Part shown: positions 43,550-54,279 of the stretch, piece after piece
Layout: each line of letters begins with the position of its first letter
Position numbering within the stretch: position 1 is the first letter of the stretch
NCBI GenBank assembly: GCA_009760855.2
Contig: WPIO01000061.1
Location: forward strand, 2,481,578 to 2,545,577
Direction: 5' to 3'
DNA length: 64,000 bases
DNA from: Cristatella mucedo
Lineage: Eukaryota > Bryozoa > Phylactolaemata > Cristatellidae
Position numbers and translations under genes: made by a program
The notes under the pieces: generated by a model
What the model saw: only the letters and a program-made list of their open reading frames with translations
The model's database searches: none
What the model was told of the DNA's origin: nothing

Positions 43550-44760
43550 AAAGCCTAGATTAGATGCAGTGGTCCTTGCAAACTGTCATCCAGTTTTTCT
43601 TCTTCCTTTTTTGTCAAAGATTCTAGAAAAATGTAGCTAAGAAGCTGGCTGCTCATATTAAAATAAATGTCATGGACATTTTAATCGGGGTTTATAAGGC
43701 AGTACTCCCTGAAACTGCCTTCCTTCGTGTTAGCGATGACTGTCTATCTGGTTTCAAAGACGGAAATGCCACTGCCATAGCTCTTCTTGATATATCAGCT
43801 GCCTTCGAATCCACTCGTCACACTGTCCTACTTGAACGATTGAGAACAACGATCGGTCTGACAGACGAGGCACTGGCGTGGTTTACATTTTACTTGTCCG
43901 ATCGTTTTCAATCCAGGTCGGGTGGGAGTCAGGCCTCACACACAAGACGGGTCACCTGTGGAGTCCCTCAAAAAGGTCTTCACATAATCCCTTGCTGTCC
44001 TCAATTTATACTCAACCTCAGGGAAAGTGATTAGCACCCATACAATAGGATATTACTTTTAAGCTGACGATACTAAGTTGTATTTGTCATTCAGAAAATC
44101 GGAGTCCCCTGCAGCAACTGATAAACTTGTCATGCCGACATTTATTCCTGGATGTCGGGAAACTTCTAAATGACGATAAAACCAAACTGCTGCTAATACT
44201 AATACTCCCTAAAAAAGAGGCTGAATTAAAAGGCTTTGATCTTCTAATAGGTGATACTGTTATACAGCCATCGACCGAGGCTCGAAATTTATTTGTCGTT
44301 TTCGATAGCTACCTACATTTTAAATGCTTCATTCAGAAGACTGATTCTACAGTTAGCCATCTCGCGAGATCAATATTCAATATTTGGAGCTGTCTTCCAC
44401 AGGAGCTTGCAAAATGTTTAAGTAGCTCCTTAGTGCCGTCACGGTTTGATTACTGTAATTCTCTTTGGCTGGGCTGCTAAAGAAAGCAACTAGGCCACTA
44501 GAGCTGGCTATCGCTATAGATGCAAGGCTAGTTTTCAATTCCCAGAGGTTTGAACACCTGTCTCCTTCCCTAAAAGAGCTAGTACAGCTGCCAGGTGAGC
44601 TAAGAAACCAGAGCCAAGCTCTTAGGCTGACCTATAAGGCTCTCAATGGCTTCGCTCGTTCATACCTCTCTGAACTGCTGCACCAGTTCCAGCCCCGGCC
44701 CCGGCGTTCTGTACGGACAATTAATTAATTAGCTGTTCAATTCCTCAGCTTAAAGACCGT
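43550..44760 (+). pseudogene. LINE-B copy 2 reverse transcriptase and C-terminal domain, broken
   Basis: TAIALLDISAAFESTRHTVL is motif A with an intact Asp; ARRV-like TRRVTCGVPQKG is motif B. The motif C region near 44058-44080 reads ADDTKLYLS after a stop, so the Asp pair is present. The C-terminal block LKGFDLLIGDTVIQP, PSRFDYCNSLW and LVFNSQRFEHLSPSLKELVQ follows. At least four frame breaks. Confidence 0.72.
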
Positions 44761-44929
44761 TGGTGAAAGAAGCTTTAGCTCTGCTGATCCTCGACAGTGA
44801 AACTCACTTCGAAAATTCTTAAGCAACGACAAATAATCTCCTGCTGCCGACTTGGCTCATCCTTTTCAGTGGTCCTGAGCTGCTACTTCCACGCTAATCA
44901 CCACTCACATTACTGATTTGCTACTTCCA

Positions 44930-45066
44930 CGCTATTCATATTAATGTCGTTTGTCAAATGCTATCACTCACAATTCAATACCATTTCCTTGTGTAGAAAA
45001 TGTAAAGTGCCTAGAAAGAGATTGAGTTCTCTAATGGAGCTGTATCAAGTGAATTATTATTATCAC
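44930..45066 (+). mobile_element. LINE-A 3' tail nested in LINE-B 3' region
   Basis: CTATTCATATTAATGTCG, TGTAAAGTGCCTAGAAAGAG and CAAGTGAATTATTATTATC interrupt the LINE-B run GCTACTTCCACGCT ... CACTACCTTAAC. Confidence 0.72.
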
Positions 45067-45274
45067 TACCTTAACTACTCTCCTGACTCGGGTATGCTTC
45101 TTCCCGTTTTCTTTCCGTTTCTTGAGATGAAGTCTTTAGGATACCAAATGCATACTGAAGGCTGCTGAGGCTATGAATGTGCTATACAAACTCATCTGCT
45201 GAGCACCTACTTAGTCTATATGCTTTTTTAGAGTTACAGACGGAAATACATTACATTACATTACCTTTAACCTA

Positions 45275-46010
45275 GGAAGTAAGTTCCAGTCTGGGCTTCA
45301 AGCTAATCACTCCACAGAGTCAGAATTGCCAAGCCTATATAGAGACTTTCTTATAAATGCATACTTGGGAAAAGTCTCTCTGCTTAATCTTTGGGCAGCA
45401 TTTGATACTATTGATCATAAAGTCCGCCTTGAACATCTAAAATCTCGCCTGGGCATCACTCGCACAGCACTGCAACGGTTCAGATCCCATCTCAGTGGAA
45501 GATTCCGGAGTACTGATGTGAATGAACAAATATCATCAAAAGAATGTCTGAAATACGGGATACTGCTGGGCTATGTGTTTGGTCCAGCTCTTTTCACGGC
45601 TGATACTCTCCTGCTTGCCGATGTGCTTTGTAGGCTCAATATAGGGTTTCATTTCTATGCAGACGACAATCAGTTGTATCTTCGCTTAGGTCCCTCCCAT
45701 GCATCGAACGCGTAAAATTTTTACGAACTCTTGCTGCTTGTATTTATGAAATACGCACATGAATTGCGGTCACTCTCTTGAATGAAAATAAAGTTAACTT
45801 ACTAGTGGCAAGCAAATCAGGTGTGATTTCGCAATTGGAAAAAGTTAAGGTCTAAATCGGCTCCGCCAGCATATCCCTTGTTAAATCTGGATGCAATCAT
45901 GGTGTCCTTTCCCAATGCGGCCTTTCTTTAGACAGTCGCTTTAGTTTCGCAGTCTATTCTGAGTACTGCTATATAACATGATCTTGGGATGAAATGCAAC
46001 AAATAGGGCA
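45275..46010 (+). mobile_element. LINE-A reverse transcriptase fragment with YADD
   Basis: Open 45326-45715: SLLNLWAAFDTIDHKV (motif A), LEHLKSRLGITRTALQRFRS, a motif B region with an altered RQG/PQG core, and FHFYADDNQLYLRLGPSH with the intact catalytic Asp pair. It is the best-preserved LINE-A palm in the window. Downstream it decays into the C-terminal linker. Confidence 0.78.
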
Positions 46011-46329
46011 GCTGCAGTAATAAAAATAACGCTAGACACAGCATTACTTTCACCATTCTATACTAAAAGCAAACAGCTTCACACAAGCGTACTTTTCTTC
46101 AGATAAGACCATGAAAAAATCAAAAGCTTAAGGAGAGCTTGCTATGTAAAAAACACAGGCATTTACGAAGCTGTACCCAATATCATGCCTATGGATGATA
46201 CCTCGTATTACACCTCTTAAACTTGAAAACTGCAGAGGCTTCGGCAGCCGGTCTGCCGATCGACCACGAGAATATGTGGGTAGCCGCTGCTCGGAGGAGG
46301 CATGTGGCACCACGGCCTTAATTAACCTG

Positions 46330-46640
46330 CATGCCCTGTATTTTACCATTTTTTTCCACCTCGCGGACCATACATATTTCCATCACGCCACCAGTCTCGG
46401 ATGTGGTGCCAATGCGTGTAACAGACCACTCTATACCAGTCTCTTCCATTGCACGGCTCCCATTCATACTAGCGCGTGTTGCTGTCTTTTTATTGTCGGC
46501 TGTCGTCGCTACACCAATTGTCATTGCCGAACCATATTCGTCACCAAGCTGACCTCTGCTTTTGCCGTCTCAACGTTATTGCCGACCGTTGTCGCAGCTT
46601 GAGTTCACGCTTCCGTCCTCTACCGGACCGCGAACGCTGT
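46330..46640 (-). pseudogene. Decayed Arg/Ser/Asp-rich coding sequence, possible processed pseudogene
   Basis: One minus-strand frame reads SEQRSRSGRGRKRELKLRQ, later NDNWCSDDSRQ, YEWEPCNGRDWYR and RDWWRDGNMYGPRGGKKW, interrupted by TGA and TAG. The Cys, Trp and stop codons sit where CGN Arg codons could have mutated by CpG to TpG. This looks like the low-complexity RS/RD/RGG domain of an RNA-binding or splicing protein. Another frame is open for 83 codons but reads as Gly/Thr-rich noise. No intron signals are seen. Confidence 0.3.
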
Positions 46641-48003
46641 TCTGAGAAGCTTATATAGCCGCATCTCTGGCCTGAGCGGCTGCCTCACTTGTACTGTACA
46701 ATTTCTTCACATATGGTTTCGTAGTGTTATAGCCGCCTTTAATTTTGCTATGCAAAAAGACAGCTTGAGGTCGGCATTTTGTTTAAAGGCGAAGTCGGAA
46801 AATAACAAACTAGCCTTGCGTTCTATCCACATATGCAATTGCTATATAAAGAAAATATTTAGCCTATTTAAATATGCATTGCGACTTAAAAAAATAATTT
46901 CGATTAGCAATCTCTTACCTAGAGTTATGTTGTTATTATTCATTATTACGAATTTGCCAAAACACTCTCGACCTAAATTACGGCGCTTTAACAAATGGTT
47001 GCAAGAAAGTCAGTAAACCGTGGTAATTGTAATATGCACCGTATCGAGCACGCTTAATTTAACAAGGATTATGCTTCGGCCAAAATGCTGAATAAAAAAG
47101 TAATACGCACACCTCCACTGGTTAGTAAAAAAGACTCGCTAGCAATATGCACTGAAAAAACAAGGGTAAGCACGCAAAGTATGTTGAAAGAAGGCAAGCA
47201 TAGCAGGGACGGGCAAAAAAGTCGAAATTCCCGGGTGCGTAACTTAAGTTGAGACTTAAAGGGTGCAAGAAAGCAGCAGATAGTGACCATCTCCGAAAAT
47301 GGGTTTCACACATGTGGTAAATAATAGTGTATGAGCGACCACCAGCTCCATGTCTTTTCGATTGTCGAGTCTTTCATTCCTCAGCTTCTGATGCTTCATA
47401 TCTTTGTTATTTAAATCTTAGCTAAACACGCAACCGATGAGTTCAGCTTTTTTGTGCTACGGCTAGCAAAAACTAGTTCTTGGTTCAAAAATCCAACCAA
47501 CCATAGTAATACTTCAGAAGAAGAGTGCTTCTCGGTTCTCACATGTTAGTTAAGCACGTAAAATAGCACAACCCAGCCGGCATACCACGGGAAATATTTT
47601 TAAACTTAAAAATCTAATCTGACAATTTCCGCCCTTAGCCCTGCGGCAGACCGCCGTTCGTCTTCCTACACCAGCAAAATAATTCGATTCAAATTCATCG
47701 AATGACACAGACACGAGACTGAAAAACCTCAAACATATTTCCAGCATAATATTTGCTAAATCTGCCACAGTAATTGGTTGTAAGATAATTCCGTGTAGTT
47801 TGAGGTGGATTTGTCAGTAGCTGCTTCCCAAGTTTGCTTTAAGTGGCCCCTAAATGTACATTCGAAGGTAATTTGTCTTAGCTTACGGACTAACGCTTCA
47901 AATAGCGGAAATTCATTTACTCTAAATATGAAATCAGACTAGGGAATTTAATGTTTCAGATTTCGTTGTTCCTTTATTTTACTTCGTTTTATTTTTGTTT
48001 CAG
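46641..48003. other. No confident gene; lies in the intron before exon c
   Basis: Open frames on both strands between 46750 and 47770 lack motifs. 47590-47690 is locally CpG-rich without other promoter signs. Confidence 0.35.
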
Positions 48004-48098
48004 GTGGTAATTTGGAGGGAAGCTCTCGAAAAATGGCACATAATCATTTGGCTTTGGACAATGCTGAAGTAGATCATCAACTTTACGAGAACGCTGCG
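48004..48098 (+). CDS. Candidate coding exon c of the plus-strand host gene
   Basis: A classic acceptor (TTTATTTTTGTTTCAG after a 30-nt pyrimidine-rich tract) is followed by 95 nt and the donor GCG/GTAAGC. GT plus 31 codons are open: GNLEGSSRKMAHNHLALDN, then AEVDHQLYENAA. The leading GT completes a Gly codon with the G left by exon b; exit is phase 0, matching exon d. YENA fits the pYxN motif, as does YKNT in exon a. The other frames are closed. These are the best splice sites of the chain. No domain is recognised; it resembles the disordered cytoplasmic tail of a receptor or adaptor. Confidence 0.62.
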
Positions 48099-48959
48099 GT
48101 AAGCGTCAGTGAACTGCACACTCACACACAATATGAAGAACTTTATTCACAAGTCGTACTATGAGTCAATGTTTGAACGTCTACCAAGGAGACAGACGCC
48201 TTCATAAGATTGAATACTATTCAAAATTGGGTCATCACTTAAAGAAGTAGGCCTTGTGGTTCTATTAAGTCAGTAGAGGTTCATAGACCAGTACTCTATG
48301 ACGGCATGAGATGTGCTTAATTAAGCAGTGCTACGAGAGATGCTAGACTATGGCTGTCAGCTATTGGTTCAGTTGAATTACTTATGCGAAGCCATGTATG
48401 AGGTGCTAAAGTACATTATAACAGCATTTAGGCATAGATTAGTTTCAAAACTGACGAGTTAAAAGTGTATTGTGAAGAGCGCACCCACAGCTTATTCTGG
48501 TGCTAAACCTCTGAACAAGATGAGAGTCTCCTCAGCCTACACATCAGAAAATGCTCCTCTGATTCCTAAGGACGGCAAAGAGTTTTGCATTTGCTATGCA
48601 AAGGCATGGACTGTGATGCTGTTCACACGCATTTATTTTTTCTAGCCGTCCTTGGCCAGATACCACTTTTATGCATCTTCTACTGTCTGATTCAGCTGCG
48701 GTTCAAACTCTCTCTATGGAGATTAGCATGAAGTCTCTAGTTAAAGAATACGCACCGAAGTCTACCGAGGCCTCTGCTGCACTAAAATAAAACTAGATAG
48801 CGAACCGTTCTTTAATTCCTGCGGAATCATGCTGTTACACCCGAAAGCTTCCTAAAGGCAGGCTTGTCGTTTCATTTGGCGAATGGCATGGCTAAAATGG
48901 TGGTATGTTAATGCACGATCGCTGCAGTGTCGTAGAGTGAAGTGTTTAGATACAAGAGC
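48099..48959. other. Intron sequence, nothing recognised
   Basis: Only scattered short open frames; one short TTC-rich stretch. No repeat family was identified. Confidence 0.35.
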
Positions 48960-49860
48960 CAAGTGTATTCCCAGAGTTCATCCATATGGTAGAGCCACGG
49001 TCACATAACGCTCAAACTCGGCTCTGTCAGCATATCTTCTGTTGAATCTACACGAAATCTAGGTTTTCCTTTCCAAAGTAACATTTCATTGGGCGACCAC
49101 GGCAGCTCCACAGTCTAATATGCCTCTTTTTTTACATAACCTTGCAAAAATTTCGGCTTGTCGATAGATCATAGATACTTCATCTCAACTGATTCTTGCA
49201 TTTTTGACATCCCGTCTGGAGTTCTGTAGCTCACTGCTTGTTAGCCTGCCGGCCTGTTTACTCAGATGCTTACAAATGGTACACAGCTCTGATGCTAGGC
49301 TTATCTGTCATGAGCTTTGCCGCTGTCTTATCTCACCACTTCTCTTTGACCCACACTGGCTCCTAGTCAAGCAAAGCATCAATTTCAAGGTTGTGTCACT
49401 CAACTTAAGATCTCTTCATTCTTTGGTTCCAGTCTACCAATCAGATTTACTCACCCGCCGATTTAAGCATTCTGTTGAGACCGTGCTTTTAGTTCGCATG
49501 CTCTCAAAGCCCGGAACTCGCTTTTGACCAGAGTCACGACATCTCCTGAGTTGTCCCCATTTAAAAAAGAAACTTTCTTTTAATCGATTTAGGACAGAAT
49601 TTAGTAGGTCCCAGTGATTAGTATTTAGTTTTGTATGCGTGCTGACGTCGTCACTTGCTGCCACTAACCAAACTTGCAAGGTGACCCTATGCATGTTACC
49701 CCCCAGCAATTTTATTCTTGTTGTTTATCGAGCATGCTACCACAAATCACTCAATCTTACTTCATTTTGCAGCAATTTCAAAGCGTCTCAAAAGAAATTG
49801 AGCTTTCTGAGGGCACTTTATAAAATGCAGCATTATTATTTCTCTTATTATAAGGGCATG
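48960..49860 (+). mobile_element. LINE-A copy, C-terminal part to tail
   Basis: Open 49204-49527 with SRLEFCSSLLVSLPACLL, DPHWLLVKQSINFKVVSLNL and RSLHSLVPVYQSDLL. The 3' UTR leads to AAAGCGTCTCAAAAGAAATT, CTTTCTGAGGGCACTTTATA and a short ATTATT. Confidence 0.78.
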
Positions 49861-50149
49861 AAATATGCTGGTGACTCCTGGCTCTCCGATTATCAACTCA
49901 TCTTTTCGATTCAGGAGACAACACCTTTCCACTGATTGCAATGGCCTGCAAATGAAAGCCATTTGTCAGGTATCGTCAATCTAATAGCTGATTCAATTGC
50001 ATGCTAGGATGCTCCTTCAGAATCTGTAACTCTTTTTGACCCAGCACGCCAGCATTTTCCGCAATGCTTATTTTTTACAGTACTTTAACATGTATGTCTT
50101 AAAAACTGTTTGCAATATTTAATAGGTTTCATGAAAAATATTGACAACA

Positions 50150-50388
50150 ATATCACTTATGTGGCTTCGAAAGCCCGTTACTCACTTCGAACTAGCCTCA
50201 AGCATCTCCCCAATTTGATCTCATTTAAAAACTAGCTAAACATCAATATATTTATCGCAGCATTGAGTGGGTTCGTGCAATTTTTCATTGAGTGCTTTTA
50301 CGTGCTGAAACTGTCCATGCTGCCACAAACCATATTTGCTTGCTATGCATGTCACTTATAAGTATGGAATGCATGCTTGTTGTAATTT
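50150..50388 (+). mobile_element. LINE-A 3' region, left of the inverted-repeat element
   Basis: AGCATCTCCCCAATTTGATC and TCATTTAAAAACTAGC, then GCATTGAGTGGGTTCGTG and GCATGCTTGTTGTAATTTT match the LINE-A end; it continues at 53709. Confidence 0.65.
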
Positions 50389-50833
50389 TGCACTGGTGCA
50401 GCTCTCAGCTTAGCCGCAATGGGAGCCATTGCCTTAGCGTGCTCGACTGGGGCACCAAGTACAGACCCGCTCCTGACCCACCTAGCTCAGGTTAGAATGG
50501 AGCTTTAGGCAGGCGATGCGGTTAGGAGATGGAGCGACTAATGTGCTTGTCTTAGCGAGTTTGACTAGGACACGTAGTACAGGCCCGGCTCCTGGTCTAC
50601 CGACTAACGTTAGAATGAAGCCTGGTGCAGACGATGCGGTCAGGAGGTGCACTGACTAATATGCTGAAGTAGAAATAGCAGCTTCGCGCGAGGTCAGGAG
50701 TTTAGAGGAGAGAGAATATAATGGGACGACTAACAGAGCTCGGGGCTACAGCTTGGGTAGTCGATCAAAGACTACGCCTCGAGAGCACGGCTGCAGCTTG
50801 GTAGTCGATGCGAGACTACGCTTCGAGAGCACG
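50389..50833 (+). repeat. Left terminal inverted repeat
   Basis: It matches the complement of 53384-53708 along its length except for an internal 118-bp duplication. It contains AATATAATGGGACGAC (50715-50730, TATA-like) and two 45-bp units each with a GTAGTC-7 nt-GACTAC hairpin (starts 50744 and 50789). Confidence 0.85.
50436..50671 (+). repeat. 118-bp tandem duplication inside the left inverted repeat
   Basis: Units begin AGCGTGCTCGACTGGGGCAC (50436) and AGCGAGTTTGACTAGGACAC (50554) and share GATGCGGT(T/C)AGGAG and GACTAAT(G/A)TGCT. The right inverted repeat has one unit only. The two units differ at many bases, so the duplication is not recent. Confidence 0.75.
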
Positions 50834-50989
50834 AGAGACGAACCTATGGCGACGAACAGCTAAGTGCAATTTAGACTGTGCAGTTGTGTTCTGCCGGCTA
50901 CTCAGTTAGCTGCTCGTATCTTGGGGTGCTGTAGCGACCCGCATTCGGGGTTGGGACAATCGCTAGGGATGTGAGCATAGGATGGTTTA

Positions 50990-51111
50990 TTATACTCGGG
51001 CTTCGGGAGTTCGTGCAGCTAACTCCGTCGGTCCTTATGGGCTGTGTAAACGCACAGGGTAGCTGGTTATACTCGGGCTTCGGGAGTTCATGCAGTTAAC
51101 TCAGTCGGTCC
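50990..51111 (+). repeat. Two 45-bp direct repeats with 77-bp period
   Basis: TTATACTCGGGCTTCGGGAG ... GTCGGTCC occurs at 50990-51034 and 51067-51111 with three differences. It lies between the left inverted repeat and the Gag start, so it is probably leader or LTR-internal sequence. Confidence 0.85.
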
Positions 51112-51345
51112 GGTGCGTGCCTGCCGAGTAAAGCAATTTCACCTGCGAGTAACCACTACTAACAGGCCCACAATGAACTGTAGCTTTCGGCACCCAGTTG
51201 TGGCCGCCTGTGTTTTAACCGCACTGCAGCGCTGCACCACACAGTACACCGATAGAGAGCCGGGGAACGAGCATCTCTCTGCGGTTACATTTTGTAACCA
51301 TGCTTTTGATTCGAAACACTTGCAACCTCTTGATTGGACGTGGGG

Positions 51346-53311
51346 ATGGCGTCGCTTAACGGTTCAGAGCTATTGAATACCTCCGGCCCAGCCTTCGACA
51401 TCCTGCAGGCGTGCCTAAACGATCGCACTATTTTTGCTTCGATCAGTCGCGATTTGACTGAGCTTTTACGAGTGCTTGAGGAAGAGAACTTGCAGCTACG
51501 CACGGCGACGGCTTCACGGGTCAGCCGCCCCAGTGCCGGCACACCAGCCGGGTCAGTAGCTTCTCCGCCGACCGACACGCAGCCAGCCACGCCGCACGGT
51601 GCTTCCACCGTACTTCATTTGCCGTCGCAGTACACAGTCGTTCCGTTACTGAGCCCGGAGAGGTACACTGCGCCCACCGCTATGTGGCCCACTGAAGGTT
51701 ACGCCCTGTACGTTACCACGTGTCCGGCTGGAGTCGCTCCGCAGATGCTGCGACAAGGAAGCTAGCTGCAAGTTATGCGCGGCCGAACCATGCGGAAAAC
51801 GCACAGGCACACTCAAGAGCCGCCTGTACTTGTGCGCCGGCGGCTAACGCAGGTGGAGGCCATGTCCATCCTGTCGCTGTCCCGCTCGATGAGCAGGCTC
51901 CTCGCACGGCTGAGCCGGCATTGCAGAGCCAGATCTTAGTTATGCCCGCACCCACAGCCGCATTCGACGGGAGCGTAGAGGCCTCATCGCTGAAACTGGC
52001 ACGCTTCCGGTGGGGCGTGATCTGACGGACTCCTTCCCACGGTGGATCAGCGATTACAAGGTGCTTTCTAGGTCTAGCTGATGGTCTCCGGACATTCAGC
52101 TGTCGCGCTTGGGGGCATAGTTTTGCGGCCGAGCGCTCGACGTATATAGCTCGGTCTATGAACGGCTCTGCATTGAGCCAGGCCAACGATGTACATTCGA
52201 GGAAATGAAAGTTGAACTAGTGCGGACGTTCAACTCTGGCGTGCGTCACGATGCTGCTCGCTGGGTCCTACAAGGTTGTCGCCAGGGTGCTGCACAAAGC
52301 GTTTACGACTTCTATAGGCACCTGGTAGATACTGCCACTGTCGCTTACCTTACTATTCCGCAGGTGGACCGTGACACTATGGTTTTCTCCTTGTTCGTTA
52401 GAGGTCTTCATCCCGACATTAGCTTCCCCGTCTTTGCCAAAAACTGTGTCTGCCTAGACGAAGTCCTAGCTTTAGCGTGTCACTTGTTTGCACAGCAGAG
52501 AGCCAGCCGATGCCCAACACCAACAGTTTATTCCCACTGCACCGAGCCCAAGAGCGCATGGCTCCCCTCGGCCCCTACTCTCTCTCGACTCCCCATTCCT
52601 CCACTCTCCAGTCCGCCACCTCCCTACCAGCCAGTAACCAGCCTGTGTCCATACCACATCACAGGCGGACCACAGCTGTGCACCGGCCGACCCTGATGGT
52701 GAATCCACCATCTGGTCACTCGTGTGTTGCTAGCTTGTGTCCACGCCACATCACAGGCTCATCAGAGGAGCCGGCATCCAATACATACATACACACGTAC
52801 ATACGAAATACGCGCCCCTCGACCTTAAGGTCACAAGCCAGGACCCGGCATACAATACATACATACATACGTACATGCGAACTATATCGCTGAAAGATGC
52901 GAAGCCAACCCTCGCTTCTTTAGTCGCCGGGCTGCTTCAGCCATGCACGCCGGCGACCAAGGCCGCCCATACCCATCCGGAAGGGATAGGGCCCCTGTAT
53001 CTTGCGATATAGAGAGGAAGGTGGATGCATTGGCCAAGCAAATGACCAAGGTGTGTGACCTAATTGCCGAGGGTCAGAGGGGAACCTTCGAACCCACCAC
53101 AAAGCACTCGTATCAGCCGCGAGGCAAGCCGCTAGTACAGAACAGTCGGCAGCCCGACTACCGGGTGCAGGCTGACATGGGCTACATGGATAGCAAGGCG
53201 GACGCAGAACGTGGCAGACCTCCCCAGTATGGGTCGGCTTATCGAAGTCACAGAGTACGGGCCAGCACACCCCAGCCGCGAGGGTTCACGGCCACACTCG
53301 GGGGTCGGTGA
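51346..53311 (+). pseudogene. Gag-like capsid protein of the inverted-repeat element, broken
   Basis: ATG at 51346 starts MASLNGSELLNTSGPAFDI with a helical LTELLRVLEEENLQLRT, then a Pro/Ser/Thr linker to about 51740. The sequence changes frame to reach AAFDGSVEASSLKLARFR (51959-52010), changes again to DLTDSFPRWISDYKV (52017-52060), passes stops at 52079-52081 and 52118-52120, and runs on as TFEEMKVELVRTFNSGVRHD, then AAQSVYDFYRHLVDTATVAY and DTMVFSLFVRGLHPDISFPV. That order (W-containing start, F-x(n)-K/R, SVxDFYxxL, FxxGL) is the capsid pattern of Ty3-like Gag. The end (about 53010-53070) has IERKVDALAKQMTKVCDLIA, a short coiled coil. No CCHC knuckle is seen. Confidence 0.68.
52640..52880 (+). 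repeat. Imperfect internal duplications in the Gag linker
   Basis: CTGTGTCCATACCACATCAC and CTTGTGTCCACGCCACATCA are about 90 bp apart, and ATACATACATACACACGTAC and ATACATACATACATACGTAC about 67 bp apart. The repeats contribute frame changes to the Pro/Ser-rich region. Confidence 0.7.
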
Positions 53312-53383
53312 CCATTCAGGTCAGTGTCGCCCAGTTCTCTTGGTCCGAGTAGGTACGTGGGCCATGCTTCGGCTGGGTACCTT

Positions 53384-53708
53384 CGCTCTCCAAACGTAGT
53401 CTCACATAGACTACCAAGCTGCAGCCGTGCTCTTGAGCCGTAGTCTCTGATTGACTACCCAAGCAGTAGCCCCGAGCTCTGTCAGTCGTCCAATTATATT
53501 CTCTCTCATCTAAACTCCTGACCTCGCGCGTAGCTGCTATTTCTACTTCAGCATATTAGTCAGTGCACGTCCTGACCGCATCTCCTGCACCAGGCTTCAT
53601 TCTAACTTGACTGAGTAGACCAGGATCCGGGCCTGTACTAGGTACCCTAGTCGACCCCGCTTAGGCAAGGGCTCCCATCACGGCTAAGCTGAGAGCTGCA
53701 CCAGTGCA
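53384..53708 (-). repeat. Right terminal inverted repeat
   Basis: The reverse complement aligns with 50389-50833 (for example GCGCGAGGTCAGGAGTTTAG, GACAGAGCTCGGGGCTAC), lacking one of the 118-bp units. Confidence 0.88.
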
Positions 53709-53815
53709 TCTTAGCATGCCACCAGTAATCGTTTGACCGTGCTTCTGAGCAGAGCATGTAAAGTGCCTAGAAAGAGATCGAGTTTTCTCTGAGGGTGCTA
53801 TGACACTCACTTTCA
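53709..53815 (+). mobile_element. LINE-A 3' tail, right of the inverted-repeat element
   Basis: TCTTAGCATGCCACCAGTAA, GTAAAGTGCCTAGAAAGAGA and TCTCTGAGGGTGCTATG continue the LINE-A copy broken at 50388. Confidence 0.75.
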
Positions 53816-54279
53816 TATTACATTAGGTTTTTACTATTTAAGAGTTAGTATTCAATTATTAAGTTGAATGTTTTTACATTGCCTCTTCTTTTACCTTTTG
53901 CAAAGCTCAGCAGCTGGATTGCAGTGGTCCACAATCCAAAAGTAATCGTAAACATTAATTTTTCAGTAATCGGCCATTGCGCTGATATTCCAGCGGCCTT
54001 GGTTCCCTACGAACCATTCACGTATGTCCTGATAGAATCTCTCACATGGTTCCATTGATAATGCTAAGAAAGTCGATGATACATGGCTAATACGATATTT
54101 ATAAAAATATATCTCGATTACTCAATCTGTAGCCCAGAGCCGATTAGAGTTGACTCATGTTCTCTACAATTTGCACATAGTCAGCATACTTGTGATAACC
54201 GAGAACATCTTCGATCACAGACGACATCTTCGATCACGTGATATTACTGAACCATGCAATCGTATTTTTCTTTAGAGGA
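53816..54279. other. No feature recognised
   Basis: AT-rich intron-like sequence. Confidence 0.35.

Larger units (their letters stand above)
41391..45270 (+). mobile_element. LINE-B copy 2 with two nested LINE-A fragments
   Basis: The 5' leader (GGCCTTTACCTGATTTCTCC, GGTGCGATGTCG) matches 18330-18445. After a nested LINE-A piece it resumes at about 42093 (GGTGGGTCAGTGAGAAC) and continues through endonuclease, reverse transcriptase, C-terminal domain and 3' UTR to ATACATTACATTACATTACC at 45250-45268. Multiple stops show decay. Confidence 0.78.
50389..53708 (+). mobile_element. 3.3-kb element with long terminal inverted repeats enclosing a Gag pseudogene
   Basis: The outer ends are TGCACTGGTGCAGCTCTCAG and its complement CTGAGAGCTGCACCAGTGCA. 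Inverted homology extends 445 bp on the left and 325 bp on the right. The interior is GC-rich and carries a Gag-like sequence but no reverse transcriptase, integrase or DDE transposase that I can see. It sits inside a LINE-A 3' UTR, with ATTTT on the left and ATCTT on the right as the nearest thing to a target duplication. Known inverted-repeat elements with Gag (DIRS) also encode a reverse transcriptase and tyrosine recombinase, absent here. An alternative is a Gag-bearing LTR retrotransposon whose 5' LTR start was copied in inverted form at its right end. It is non-autonomous and decayed. Confidence 0.75.
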
